Below are positions 8,366 to 17,715 of a stretch of 64,000 bases of DNA, in pieces (position 1 is the stretch's first letter; each line of letters begins with the position of its first letter). Source of the DNA: Paenibacillus swuensis (GTDB lineage: Bacteria > Bacillota > Bacilli > Paenibacillales > DY6); the NCBI RefSeq assembly GCF_001644605.1, contig NZ_CP011388.1, forward strand, positions 1,202,501 through 1,266,500, written 5' to 3'. The notes below the pieces were generated by a model that saw only the letters and a list, made by a program, of their open reading frames with translations, was not told the DNA's origin and did not search any database. The translations under genes were made by a program, and so were the position numbers.

Positions 8366-9235
8366 GTGCTCCGAATGAATGCACATCAGCTGCTTTACCC
8401 TAATCCTACTCCCGCTTATCTATGCCAGATTCATAGTCTGGGGAGCCAGACGGTTGAAGACGAGAACTATCGTTGGGATGGGAATTCCCGCGAGGGAGGC
8501 GGGTTTATCTTTCAGTACACACTAGCGGGGGAAGGAAGCTTCACGCTGGACAATCAGACGCTTCCTGTACGTCAGAACCAGGCCTTTCTTGTGCATGTGC
8601 CCGGCAATCATTCCTACCGCTACGATAAGCGGACGGGCGAGCCTTGGTCCTTCCTGTGGATTCGAATAGAATATGAACAATCTCAGCCCTATTATGAGCA
8701 TCTGCTTGCGCTGACTGGTCATGTCTTTCCTATTCAAGCCGAGTCTGAGCCCATTCGCAAGCTGAAGCAGCTATGTCTGGAGTTAAACAAGAAGAAGGAC
8801 AAATATGAAATCGCCTTGCAAGCGTATGAATGGATGCTGTGTTTCACGCGCTGGGCTTCGGGGGACGAACGGTTGCCCCATTGGCCTGAGCCTTATATAC
8901 GGGTCGCTGCGCGGATAGATCAACAATATGGCGAGCCGCTCAGTCTGGAGGAACTTGCTGCTGAAGCCGGTTTGTCCAAGCATTACTTCTGCAAGGCTTT
9001 TCGCAAGCTGACTGGGCTGACTCCCATGCAGTACCTGCGCAATAAGCGGATTGAACAGGCGGCTTATCTGCTCAGTAGCACAGACATTTCAATCGCTGAA
9101 ATTGCTGTACAGACGGGATTTGATAACACCAGTTACTTCGGCAAGGTATTCCGAAGCCTGGTCGGCCGCACACCGACGGACTATCGCGAGGACCGTATGC
9201 AAGCCCTCTCTGGCAGACTGCGGGTCATGCCTTGA
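8366..9235 (+). CDS. AraC-family transcriptional regulator of the GH36 locus
   Basis: The 289-aa protein has an N-terminal cupin sugar-binding domain (residues about 20-110, with the PVRQNQAFLVHVPGNHSY jelly-roll segment) and two C-terminal helix-turn-helix motifs (LSLEELAAEAGLSKHYFCKAF and ISIAEIAVQTGFDNTSYFGKVF, given in part). It starts at GTG with AAGGAGG at an ideal distance. The divergent position suggests it activates the alpha-galactosidase gene in response to an alpha-galactoside (inference). It is a soluble cytoplasmic one-component regulator. Confidence 0.93.
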   Translation: MLRMNAHQLLYPNPTPAYLCQIHSLGSQTVEDENYRWDGNSREGGGFIFQYTLAGEGSFTLDNQTLPVRQNQAFLVHVPGNHSYRYDKRTGEPWSFLWIRIEYEQSQPYYEHLLALTGHVFPIQAESEPIRKLKQLCLELNKKKDKYEIALQAYEWMLCFTRWASGDERLPHWPEPYIRVAARIDQQYGEPLSLEELAAEAGLSKHYFCKAFRKLTGLTPMQYLRNKRIEQAAYLLSSTDISIAEIAVQTGFDNTSYFGKVFRSLVGRTPTDYREDRMQALSGRLRVMP

Positions 9236-9277
9236 CCGCTAGTGAGCGCAATCGCGCCAATGGTGTTCGACTCAAAC

Positions 9278-9970
9278 CTACACCAGATTCATGCCGCTGG
9301 TCTTCTGCACAATCATTCGCTCCACCATGCCAGCGATGACCTCGCCCGCATCCTGTGGCGGCGTTCCGCCGCGGTGGATGTTGGAGATGACCTTGCGGTC
9401 GGCATCCGTTCTACCCGAACGTGGCAGGTAGCCCACATAAGCACTTAGCGATTCCGCCGTCACCAAGCCCGGGCGCTCTCCGATCAGTAACACAATTACT
9501 TCCGGCTGCAGCAAATCCCCGATCGCATTCATCAATCCGACCCTGCCTCCCTCGACATAGAAGGTCGTTCCCGTCAGCAGCTGACGGCGATGCAAGGCCT
9601 CCGTCAATGCCGGGAGCAGCACCGGAACGTTCGCTTCCACGCTCTCCGCGCTAAGTCCGTCCGACACGACAATCTGCACTTGCGCTCCTGCGACGCAGGA
9701 GGAGACTAAGCGAGCCGTGTCGTCGGGGTGCAGAAGCCGGCCAAGTTCCGGCCGCTTCAAATAAAGCTCCTTGTCCCCGGACTGCGTGCGCACAGTGAAC
9801 AATCCCACCCCCGCCAGGGTCTCCGCCGAGACCCTGCCGTAAACCGAATCGATGGCGGCCGCATGGTCCAGCCTCATCTTCAACATCGTGTGCGTCAGCG
9901 GCCGCGTACCCGCGCGACCCACACCGATCCGCGCCGGTGTGGAACGTTGCAGATCAGCTAGTTCGTCCAA
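9278..9970 (-). CDS. eutC: Ethanolamine ammonia-lyase small subunit
   Basis: The 230-aa product is EutC, the small subunit of the adenosylcobalamin-dependent lyase that splits ethanolamine into acetaldehyde and ammonia. Characteristic segments are ARIGVGRAGTRPLT near the start, DHAAAIDSVYG, and VSDGLSAESVEAN. Translation starts at TTG and overlaps the end of eutB by 17 bp (translational coupling), with GGGAGGGAG upstream. It is the last gene of the operon. No reactivase eutA and no microcompartment shell genes occur in this window. Confidence 0.95.
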   Translation of the reverse strand: MDELADLQRSTPARIGVGRAGTRPLTHTMLKMRLDHAAAIDSVYGRVSAETLAGVGLFTVRTQSGDKELYLKRPELGRLLHPDDTARLVSSCVAGAQVQIVVSDGLSAESVEANVPVLLPALTEALHRRQLLTGTTFYVEGGRVGLMNAIGDLLQPEVIVLLIGERPGLVTAESLSAYVGYLPRSGRTDADRKVISNIHRGGTPPQDAGEVIAGMVERMIVQKTSGMNLV

Positions 9971-11345
9971 GCTTGCTCCCTCCCCCGGTCCACAAAGCGG
10001 GATTCCCCGCCAGCGAAGTCAGCCGTCCGCCGCTCATCAGCCCGCGGGACTCCAACCAAGCCGCAAACTCCGCGGCAGGGCCAAGCCGCAGCAGCTCCCG
10101 CAGCGTGGCAATATCGTGATAGCTAAGTGACTGATAGTTCAGCATGCAATCATCAGCCATCGGCACACCAATCACGAAGTTTACACCCGCGGCGGCTAAC
10201 AGCACACCCATGTTATCCATATCATTCTGGTCTGCTCTCATATGGTTCGTGTAGCAGATATCCACGCCCATGGGTAAGCCGTGCATTTTGCCCATAAAGT
10301 GATCTTCCAAGCCTGCTCTTGTAATTTGCTTCCCGTCATACAGGTATTCCGGGCCGATAAAGCCGACCACCGTATTGACCAGAAATGGTTTATATTTGAG
10401 AATAAAACCATAGCACCGCGACTCCAGCGTCACCTGATCAATCCCGTGATGAGCATCGGAAGAGAGCTCTGAGCCTTGCCCTGTTTCGAAATACCACCGG
10501 TTCGGTCCTGACGCCGTGCCGCTAGCCCGGATCAAGGCATCCGCCTCATCCAGCAACGCTTCGCTGATGCCGAACGCCCGATTCCCGGCTTCCGTGCCCG
10601 CAATGCTCTGGAACAACATATCGGCGGGAGCGCCGGAGCGAATCGCTTGCATCTGTGTCGTCACATGAGACAGCACGCAATTCTGGGTCGGCACCTGCAT
10701 GTTATTCATCACATCTTTCGCCGCGCGCAACAGAATTTCCGTATTCTCCGCTGTGTCCATCACCGGATTAATGCCGATGACGGCGTCCCCGATGCCGTAG
10801 CTTAGCGCCTCATACAGGGAAGCCTTCATTCCTTCGGGGGAATCGGCCGGGTGATTGGGCTGCGCCCGGGAAGCCAGCGTCCCCTTGCGCCCGATTTCCG
10901 TGTTGCAGCGGGTGATAACCTCGATTTTCGCAGCCGCTTGAATCAGATCCAGATTGGACATGAGCTTGGTCACAGCCGCGATCATCTCACTGGTGAGACC
11001 CCGGGATAAGCGCAGCATGTCACTTCCGGACGTTGCAGAACTTAACAAGGACTCCCTCAACTCAGCAACAGACCACCCGCTCAACTCACGATAAACCTCT
11101 TCATCCACACTTGCCTCAATGACACGGGACACTTCATCCTGGTCCGGATCCAGCACGGGCTCGTTCCGAAGAACAGATAGATTCAACTCCGCCAACACAT
11201 ACTTGGCCGCTACCCGCTCCCGCTCGTCCGCCGCGGCGATTCCCGCTAACCTGTCGCCGGAACGGGCTTCATTCGCTTTCGCAAGCACCTCTTTAACACT
11301 GTGGAATCGATACGCCTGTCCCCCAATGACGGTTATAAGATTCAC
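9954..11345 (-). CDS. eutB: Ethanolamine ammonia-lyase large subunit
   Basis: The 463-aa product is EutB, the catalytic TIM-barrel subunit, of normal length for the family. Signature stretches are LMSNLDLIQAA, RCNTEIGRKGTLASRAQPNH and GIGDAVIGINPVMD. It starts at GTG with AGGAGGGG about 7 nt upstream. It lies only 26 bp downstream of the YesM-type kinase gene with no terminator between, so it is probably transcribed with the yesN-yesM pair. That neighbourhood is unusual, since eut genes normally sit with eutA, shell genes and the EutV/EutW system. The enzyme needs B12, and supply or reactivation must come from elsewhere. Confidence 0.96.
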   Translation of the reverse strand: MNLITVIGGQAYRFHSVKEVLAKANEARSGDRLAGIAAADERERVAAKYVLAELNLSVLRNEPVLDPDQDEVSRVIEASVDEEVYRELSGWSVAELRESLLSSATSGSDMLRLSRGLTSEMIAAVTKLMSNLDLIQAAAKIEVITRCNTEIGRKGTLASRAQPNHPADSPEGMKASLYEALSYGIGDAVIGINPVMDTAENTEILLRAAKDVMNNMQVPTQNCVLSHVTTQMQAIRSGAPADMLFQSIAGTEAGNRAFGISEALLDEADALIRASGTASGPNRWYFETGQGSELSSDAHHGIDQVTLESRCYGFILKYKPFLVNTVVGFIGPEYLYDGKQITRAGLEDHFMGKMHGLPMGVDICYTNHMRADQNDMDNMGVLLAAAGVNFVIGVPMADDCMLNYQSLSYHDIATLRELLRLGPAAEFAAWLESRGLMSGGRLTSLAGNPALWTGGGSKLGRTS

Positions 11346-11371
11346 GAGGCACCCCTCCTGGAAAAATGTAC

Positions 11372-13129
11372 TTATTCCTTATTCCCCGAACTCCGCGGAA
11401 ACTGAATCCTGACCGTTGTCCCGATTCCCGGCCGGCTATAAATCGCCACCCCGTAGTCCTCCCCATAATGAAGCCGGATGCGTTGATGCACATTGCGAAT
11501 GCCATAACCGACATCTACACTTTCTATAGGATGCAAAATCCGCCGGACGACACTCGGATGTATGCCGATGCCGTCATCAATGATTTTGAACACCACATCC
11601 GCCCCCGCAAGCTCCCCCACGATCCGAATATGGACACGGTCTTCAAACCGGGCATGTTCAAACACATTTTCGACAAAAGGCTGAAGAATGAGTTTAATCG
11701 TATTATATTGATCCAGCTCCGGTTCGATGTCATAACGGACGGCCACGCTGTCGCCATATTTGGTTCGTTGAATGTTGATGTAAGCCTCCACCTGCTCCAG
11801 CTCGCTGCGGATGGGAATCACGGTGCGGCCTTCGTTCAGCGATAACCGGTAGAATTTGGCCAGGTCAAGCACCATCTGTTGCTGCTTATCCAGTTGACCG
11901 AATTGTGCCAATCGGCTGATCGACGACAAGGTGTTATACAGGAAATGAGGGTTAATCTGGGCTTGAAGGGATTCCAATTCCGCTTCCTTCTTCTGAATCT
12001 TCGTAATATAGACTTCACGGATGAGATCCCCGATATTTTGCCCCATCTCGTTTAAGGATTCGGAGATTTCGGTGAACTCGTCCCGCCCTTTGAAATGTAT
12101 CCGTTTCTGAAAATCCCCCTGCTGAAAAAGGTCCAGCACCGTCACAATTTTATTCACCTTCTTGGCAAATAAACGCGAAACGAGGTACCCTGCGAACGAA
12201 AACAGCAGAATGGAGGCGAAACAGACGGCAAAGGTCCAGAATCGGACTTTGTCGGTGGCGCGCTCGGTCAGATTTTTCGGGACCCATGCCACGAGGTACC
12301 AATCTAGCCTTGGAATTTCCTCTCGTATTTCCAGCACATCCTCCGTCCCTCCAGGCAGCCTATCCCCCGCCAGCCATTTCGTTTGCCCCGAGGACGACAT
12401 GATGGTCCCTTTGGCATCGGTTATAAAGAGCGCCGTACCTTCCCCGATCTTGTCATAATCCACACTTTCCAGTAATGTCGTCAGACTTGTGCTGATCCGG
12501 ATAAAACCGCGCTCCTCCAGACGTATAGGCGAATTCGTGTCTACGATCCTCCTTAACAGCGAGATTCTTCCGTACCTCGCATCATCTTCGATCTGCTTCC
12601 ATTCCATGGTCTCGCCGTACTTTTCCTTTGGAAATCGCTTGTACCAGCTCTTATCCTGAATGCGCCTGATGTTGTACAGATCAAAGACAGATCGGCCAGC
12701 CCTTAACGGATCGGTATGATTGTGGTCCAGATAAATTTCCGGGAGCGCGGCATTATGCAGGTAAACGGACAACCAGATACTGTCATTAGCCGCTTCGATC
12801 GTCGTGTTCAGCTTAGGCAGCAAATATTTCGTTGTCACTTCATAGCTGGCCCAACCCTCCTCATAATGGCGCAGGTGCTTGGACAACGTGTCGTCGAGAT
12901 AAATCATGTTGGATATTCGGACGAGGTCATCGACTTTATACGTAATATTGTCTCTCATTTGTTGAATCGTGCCGGTATTGATTTCACGTGTCCGATCTTG
13001 AATGGAACCGACGAAAACCGCGTTCAACGCGTATCCCCCAAGCAAAATAAGTACGATAATAAACACGCTGTAGGAAAGCATAAGTCTGTAGCTGAAGGGT
13101 AGATAGTTGCGTGCGCCCGCTCTCCTCAT
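11372..13129 (-). CDS. YesM-type sensor histidine kinase
   Basis: The 585-aa membrane kinase has a transmembrane helix at residues about 18-40, an extracellular sensing region to about 295, a second helix at about 297-320, HAMP to about 375, and a His_kinase domain with the phospho-acceptor His395 in QINPHFLYNTL. A HATPase domain with DDGIGI and GYGIRNVHQRI follows. It forms a two-component pair with the response regulator just upstream: the two are 4 bp apart and its GGAGG ribosome site lies in the end of that gene. The stimulus is probably the ligand of the upstream transporter (inference), with eutBC as a further possible output. Confidence 0.95.
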   Translation of the reverse strand: MRRAGARNYLPFSYRLMLSYSVFIIVLILLGGYALNAVFVGSIQDRTREINTGTIQQMRDNITYKVDDLVRISNMIYLDDTLSKHLRHYEEGWASYEVTTKYLLPKLNTTIEAANDSIWLSVYLHNAALPEIYLDHNHTDPLRAGRSVFDLYNIRRIQDKSWYKRFPKEKYGETMEWKQIEDDARYGRISLLRRIVDTNSPIRLEERGFIRISTSLTTLLESVDYDKIGEGTALFITDAKGTIMSSSGQTKWLAGDRLPGGTEDVLEIREEIPRLDWYLVAWVPKNLTERATDKVRFWTFAVCFASILLFSFAGYLVSRLFAKKVNKIVTVLDLFQQGDFQKRIHFKGRDEFTEISESLNEMGQNIGDLIREVYITKIQKKEAELESLQAQINPHFLYNTLSSISRLAQFGQLDKQQQMVLDLAKFYRLSLNEGRTVIPIRSELEQVEAYINIQRTKYGDSVAVRYDIEPELDQYNTIKLILQPFVENVFEHARFEDRVHIRIVGELAGADVVFKIIDDGIGIHPSVVRRILHPIESVDVGYGIRNVHQRIRLHYGEDYGVAIYSRPGIGTTVRIQFPRSSGNKE

Positions 13130-13133
13130 GATT

Positions 13134-13958
13134 TTATTGCCTCCGGTATTCCAGAGGTGTCATACCATAAGCTTCCTTAAACTGCCTGCTGAAATAAGGG
13201 AGATAGCGGTACCCGACCCGATCGGCCACCTCATATATTTTGAGATTCGTATCTATAAGCAATTCACAGGCCTTTTCCAACCGCAATGCAATTAAATATT
13301 CGCTAAAATGTTTCCCGGTTTCCACTTTGAAGAGCTGACCCAGATAGTTGGGGGAGAATGAATATTCCTTGGCAACGTCCCGCAACGTAACATTGTCTTG
13401 CAGCCTCTCGCGTAAATCATCCACGATATTATGAATGAGCTTCCAATTCTTCGTATGCTTTCCGGCAGGCAGCAACTCAGAATCGCCATAGGATTGTCGG
13501 ATATCGCCTTCCGGGATGCGCAGCATCGCTTCGTTTCTTGCCAAGGGCATTATCTGCCCAAACGCCGCTTCACGTTTCCTTTCCTCATCGAGCGCATTCC
13601 GCACTTTAGCCAGGGAATCGATCAACTCCTGATCATCCATCGGCTTCAGGACGTACCCGGAAGCGTTCAGGGACAAGGCTTGTTTGGCATAATGAAAATC
13701 CTGATAGCCGCTCACGAATATAATCTTAATATCCTTCCACCGTTCCAAAGCTTTGCCGGCGAGCTCCAATCCGGTCATGTTGGGCATCCGGACGTCTGTG
13801 ACCAGAATGTCGATCTTCTCCGTCTCCAGCACTTTGCAAGCGGCAAATCCGTTGGTTACCCCGCCGACGACTTCCATCCCGAGCTCTTTCCAGGGAACGA
13901 AGGCTTTCATACCTTCTAAATCGAGCATTTCATCGTCCGCAAGCAACACTTTGTACAT
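13134..13958 (-). CDS. YesN-type response regulator with AraC DNA-binding domain
   Basis: The 274-aa product has an N-terminal receiver domain (acid pocket DDE, phospho-acceptor Asp55 in DILVTDVRMP, Lys in GYVLKPMD) and a C-terminal pair of AraC helix-turn-helix motifs (LRDVAKEYSFSPNYLGQLF and YEVADRVGYRYLPYFSRQF). It lacks the long middle linker of many YesN proteins and so is short for the family. The start at 13958 is preferred over GTG 13967, because AGAGGAG then lies at normal distance. It probably controls the transporter operon it sits in. Confidence 0.93.
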   Translation of the reverse strand: MYKVLLADDEMLDLEGMKAFVPWKELGMEVVGGVTNGFAACKVLETEKIDILVTDVRMPNMTGLELAGKALERWKDIKIIFVSGYQDFHYAKQALSLNASGYVLKPMDDQELIDSLAKVRNALDEERKREAAFGQIMPLARNEAMLRIPEGDIRQSYGDSELLPAGKHTKNWKLIHNIVDDLRERLQDNVTLRDVAKEYSFSPNYLGQLFKVETGKHFSEYLIALRLEKACELLIDTNLKIYEVADRVGYRYLPYFSRQFKEAYGMTPLEYRRQ

Positions 13959-14042
13959 GGAATCCACTCCTCTTTATGCCAAAATATCCTTCAGGGGTAT
14001 ACATAAAGTATACGCCCGAAGGACAGTAAGGGAAATGTCAGT

Positions 14043-15707
14043 TTAGGAATTGCCTGCGAGTTTCTTCACGTTATCCTGCCACTTCTGTGTCTTGAATGCG
14101 AGCAGCTTCTCGTACCCCGCGGTTTGCGCGTCTTTCTCCGCTTTGTCGAGAAGGGAAATGACTTCTTCATCCGTCTTCGCAAACAGCACTTTGGCTCTTG
14201 TCTCAAGATATATATCTTCTATACGTTGACGGATAATCCCCTCTTCACTCTCAGGCATCGGATCCAGGTTAATAAATTCGGTTCCGTCGGATTGCGTTTT
14301 CCACGTAATCTCATTCTGCCATCGGGTAGCCCAATTCTGTTTCTCCGGCGGGAGTGTGCTCTCGAATTTCGCTTTCGTCTTGTCAACGAAGACGGTATTG
14401 CCCAGCCAGTTCCAGTTGACTGTGGTCGATTGCAGCTTGGCGAGCTCCGAGGCTTCGCTCACATATTTATCCGTGAATTTAGGCGTGTAACCGTCCGCTT
14501 CCACTCCGTCCCAATACAATCCCGGAGGTCCCCACATGTTGACGCTCTGGCCTTCCGGACCGCTGAACCAATCCATGAACGCGAAGATGGCTTCAGGATT
14601 CTTGGCGGCTTGGGTTATGGTCATCACATTCCAGCCCAATTGCGTGTACGTACCCGGGAAGATCTTGTTCTTATCCAAGCCTTCCTTATGGATCGGCCAA
14701 ATCATCATATAACCGGCCTTCGGATCTTTAGCCGACAGCTCCGTATGCGCCTGCATTGCGATGTCTATGGGGCTTGCAGCGCCATAAACCGCTACGCGTC
14801 CTGTCATTACTTTCTCTTTCACCTGGTCGAGCGTTTGGGTCATCGCATCCTGCGTAATGAGCTTCTCACGGAATAATTTCGCCGTATATTGCATCGATTC
14901 ACGGAAGACCGGATCTGTAAAGATGGACGACAATTTATCGCCATCCGGCACCGCCCGAATCCCCGGAAACTTCTTGTCATTCTCACGGAAAGCGGAATAT
15001 AACACATCCAGCCCTTGGCCGTCTTTAGCCAAGTGCGGCTCGTATGGGGTTACGTCCGGGTACTTGCTTTTGACCAATTTCAGATAGTTGTAGAGATCGT
15101 CCGTCGTTTCCAGCTTCGGGGAACCTAGTTCTTCGTATATTTTCTTATTCACCGCATAACCGGCATTTCCGTTAGGCTGGCTCGTGTACCAATTCGGAAT
15201 CTGATAGAGCTTGCCGTCCTCGGAACGCAACATATTGATAGCGGCTTCGCCCATCCACTTCTTCAGATTAGGGTATTTGTCCAAATATTCATCCAGGGGC
15301 ACCAACATGCCGGCTTGACGGAGCTTCTCCATATCGGATCCGCGGTCCAGCCAGATCGTATCCGGCAATTCGTTCGTGGCGATCATCGTATTCAGCTTCT
15401 GGGCAGCGGCGCCGCCGGAATGGATCGCCGTAACGTTTACTTTCTTGTTATCTTTGATCCACTTCGATGAAGCGTCATCGCCCCATGGCGGCATCGTGTA
15501 CCAATCGTAATGACCATAGAAGCTGAATTCCAGCGTCTCTTTGCCTAACTCATACACGGAAGCGGCTTTAGGCTCATTGCCTCCTTGATTGCTGTTGCCG
15601 GCGTTGGCCGGCGTTTCCGCATTGTCGCCTCCGGTGCAGCCTGCCAGGAACGTAACCGCCGTGACTACAGATACCATTGCCGTTAACATTGATTTTCGGA
15701 ACGTCAT
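14043..15707 (-). CDS. Extracellular solute-binding lipoprotein (LipO/YtcQ type, CUT1 transporter)
   Basis: The 554-aa protein starts MTFRKSMLTAMV and has a lipoprotein signal ending in FLAGC, followed by an Asn/Gly-rich linker. The mature domain is a large family 1 solute-binding protein (WIKDNKKVNVTAI, TIWLDRGSDMEKLRQAGML, GYAVNKKIYEELG), the kind used for oligosaccharides with LplB/LplC permeases. The annotated start at 15707 has AAAGGGG upstream and yields a proper signal peptide; an in-frame extension to 15776 does not. It is anchored on the outer face of the membrane. Its ligand is not predictable from sequence. Confidence 0.93.
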   Translation of the reverse strand: MTFRKSMLTAMVSVVTAVTFLAGCTGGDNAETPANAGNSNQGGNEPKAASVYELGKETLEFSFYGHYDWYTMPPWGDDASSKWIKDNKKVNVTAIHSGGAAAQKLNTMIATNELPDTIWLDRGSDMEKLRQAGMLVPLDEYLDKYPNLKKWMGEAAINMLRSEDGKLYQIPNWYTSQPNGNAGYAVNKKIYEELGSPKLETTDDLYNYLKLVKSKYPDVTPYEPHLAKDGQGLDVLYSAFRENDKKFPGIRAVPDGDKLSSIFTDPVFRESMQYTAKLFREKLITQDAMTQTLDQVKEKVMTGRVAVYGAASPIDIAMQAHTELSAKDPKAGYMMIWPIHKEGLDKNKIFPGTYTQLGWNVMTITQAAKNPEAIFAFMDWFSGPEGQSVNMWGPPGLYWDGVEADGYTPKFTDKYVSEASELAKLQSTTVNWNWLGNTVFVDKTKAKFESTLPPEKQNWATRWQNEITWKTQSDGTEFINLDPMPESEEGIIRQRIEDIYLETRAKVLFAKTDEEVISLLDKAEKDAQTAGYEKLLAFKTQKWQDNVKKLAGNS

Positions 15708-15776
15708 GTCTCTGATTACCCCTTTCGATTCGTGATCATTTATGTTCAAGCTTACGCTTAAAACCGAATCCGGCAA

Positions 15777-16673
15777 CTATTCTTTCAGGGAACCCACCAA
15801 TACTCCCTTTACAAAATACTTCTGCAAAAATGGATAGACCGCGATAATCGGCACGGTCGCCACAATCATAGTCGCCATGGACAACGACTTCGTGGTGACG
15901 GATCTCATCTGGGACATGCGACCCTGCGCGGCCGAATCCATCTGTGACACTTGCTCTGACATAATATTCGAATTGAGAATCTGATTGAGCATCGTCTGAA
16001 TCGGGAGCAGCTTCTCATTGGAAATATAGATGCTGGGCAGAAACCAATCGTTCCAGTGATAGACCGCGGTGAACAAGGCAAGTGTCGCGATGACAGGTCC
16101 GGATAACGGAATGACGATCCGGAACAGTGTGCCCCAGTGACCGCAGCCGTCGATCTTTGCCGATTCCTCAAGCCCCGCGGGCAGCCCTTGAAAGAACGTT
16201 CGAAAGATAATCATATTCCACACCGATATTAACGACGGAATGATGAATACCCAGAACGAGTTCATCAGGTTTAACTCACGCATCAGCAGGAACGTGGGAA
16301 TTAATCCGCCGCTAAAGTACATGGTAATGATGCATACGACCATATAAAATTTACGGCCCATCAATTCTCTCTTCGATAACCCGTAAGCGAACACCGCGGT
16401 AAACAGAATCGACGTCAATGTGCCGACAACCGTCCGGATGACGGAAATCAGGAATCCGTTCAGCAACCTGGCGTCATTCAATACCACGCTGTAGTTCTCC
16501 AAGGTAAACGCTCTGGGCCAAAATGTAATTCCGCCTTTCGCGGTGTCCACGCCTTCATTAAGCGAGATGACGAGCGCGTTCCAGAACGGATAAAAGGTCG
16601 TGAAGGTTAGGAGCGCAAGCATGAAATAGATTGTAACGGTCATGATGCGGTCTCCATTAGTCAGACGAATCAT
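15777..16673 (-). CDS. ABC transporter permease, LplC-like (CUT1)
   Basis: The 298-aa membrane protein has six transmembrane segments and the BPD_transp_1 domain. The EAA loop that docks the ATPase reads EESAKIDGCGHWGTLFRIVI, and the C-terminus YFVKGVLVGSLKE is typical of LplC/YtcP proteins. It partners the LplB-like permease 34 bp upstream and the binding protein downstream. No ATPase gene is in the operon, so a shared MsmX-type ATPase elsewhere must energise it (known for this group, inferred here). Confidence 0.94.
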   Translation of the reverse strand: MIRLTNGDRIMTVTIYFMLALLTFTTFYPFWNALVISLNEGVDTAKGGITFWPRAFTLENYSVVLNDARLLNGFLISVIRTVVGTLTSILFTAVFAYGLSKRELMGRKFYMVVCIITMYFSGGLIPTFLLMRELNLMNSFWVFIIPSLISVWNMIIFRTFFQGLPAGLEESAKIDGCGHWGTLFRIVIPLSGPVIATLALFTAVYHWNDWFLPSIYISNEKLLPIQTMLNQILNSNIMSEQVSQMDSAAQGRMSQMRSVTTKSLSMATMIVATVPIIAVYPFLQKYFVKGVLVGSLKE

Positions 16674-16707
16674 AGGCAGGCCGCCTCCCCGAAAGGTATT
16701 GTGAATT

Positions 16708-17664
16708 CTACCATAAGCTGTTACCGGATCTGCGCGCGATGTAATTGGCCATGGTGAGAAGCCCCACGCTGATGACTGCTTTGAATAACCCCACGGCTGT
16801 AGCGTAAGAATAGCGGCTGTTCTTGATCCCTACCCGGTAGACATAGGTGTCAATTACGTCCGATACATCTCTTAATACCGGGTTAACGCCCAACAGGAGA
16901 ATATCGTCAAAACCTGCGTTCAACAGATTACCTATGGCCAAAATCATGAAGATTATAACGACAGGCATGATCGAGGGCAGTGTAATCAGGAACATTTGCT
17001 TAAACCGACTGGCTCCGTCCATCTGAGCCGCTTCATACAGATGAGGATCGATGCCTGCAATCGCTGCCAAATACACAATCGATCCGAAACCGATTTCTTT
17101 CCAAACCCCTGTGGTCACGATAATGGTCCAGAAATACTCCGGCAGGGACAGAAAGTTAATAGGTTCTTCGATAAGATTCAGCTTCTGGAACGCCATATTG
17201 ACACTGCCGTTATCCGTGGACAGCAAGGACATGACGAATCCGGCAACAATGACCCAAGACAGAAAGTGGGGAAGATAACTGACGGTTTGGACTACCCGCT
17301 TGAATGCCATATTCCTGACTTCATTCAGCATCAAGGCAAGCAGGATCGGCGCCGGAAATCCTATTCCGAATTTCAGCAGGGAGATCACAATCGTATTACG
17401 CATCACTTCACTAAACTCCGGGGATTGAAAAAACATCTCGAAGTGTTTAAATCCCACCCACGGGCTGTTCAGGAAGCCTTTAAAGATGCTGTAATCCTGA
17501 AATGCCATCAGTACCCCGTACATGGGAATATAACTGAAGACCAGGATAAGCAGCATGGCGGGCAGCACCATGAGTTGCAGGTCCAACTGTTTCATAAAGC
17601 GCAGGACCACACTCTGGCGTATAACTTTAGGCGGCGTTTTCTTCACTGTCGATAGTTGTGCCAT
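16708..17664 (-). CDS. ABC transporter permease, LplB-like (CUT1)
   Basis: The 318-aa membrane protein has six predicted helices and the LplB hallmark YIPMYGVLMAFQDYSIFKG, then WVGFKHFEMFF and the EAA loop YEAAQMDGASRFKQMFLITL. It is the first gene of a minus-strand unit that runs permease, permease, binding protein, YesN, YesM, eutB, eutC. AAGGAGA precedes the start. A cre-like operator lies 38 bp upstream. Confidence 0.94.
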   Translation of the reverse strand: MAQLSTVKKTPPKVIRQSVVLRFMKQLDLQLMVLPAMLLILVFSYIPMYGVLMAFQDYSIFKGFLNSPWVGFKHFEMFFQSPEFSEVMRNTIVISLLKFGIGFPAPILLALMLNEVRNMAFKRVVQTVSYLPHFLSWVIVAGFVMSLLSTDNGSVNMAFQKLNLIEEPINFLSLPEYFWTIIVTTGVWKEIGFGSIVYLAAIAGIDPHLYEAAQMDGASRFKQMFLITLPSIMPVVIIFMILAIGNLLNAGFDDILLLGVNPVLRDVSDVIDTYVYRVGIKNSRYSYATAVGLFKAVISVGLLTMANYIARRSGNSLW

Positions 17665-17701
17665 AGCCTTCTCCTTTGCTTACGGGATCGTTTTTATTGA
17701 T

Positions 17702-17715
17702 TGTAAGCGATTTCT
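17702..17715 (+). promoter_or_regulatory. Candidate cre (CcpA) site of the transporter/yesNM/eutBC unit
   Basis: TGTAAGCGATTTCT matches the cre pattern TGWAANCGNTNWCW at every fixed position. It lies between the operon start at 17664 and any upstream promoter, a position suited to catabolite repression by roadblock. No promoter could be assigned with certainty. Confidence 0.6.

Noticed and set aside
9278-11345. Ethanolamine microcompartment locus
   Set aside because: Only eutB and eutC are present; no shell, eutA, eutV/eutW or aldehyde dehydrogenase genes in the window.
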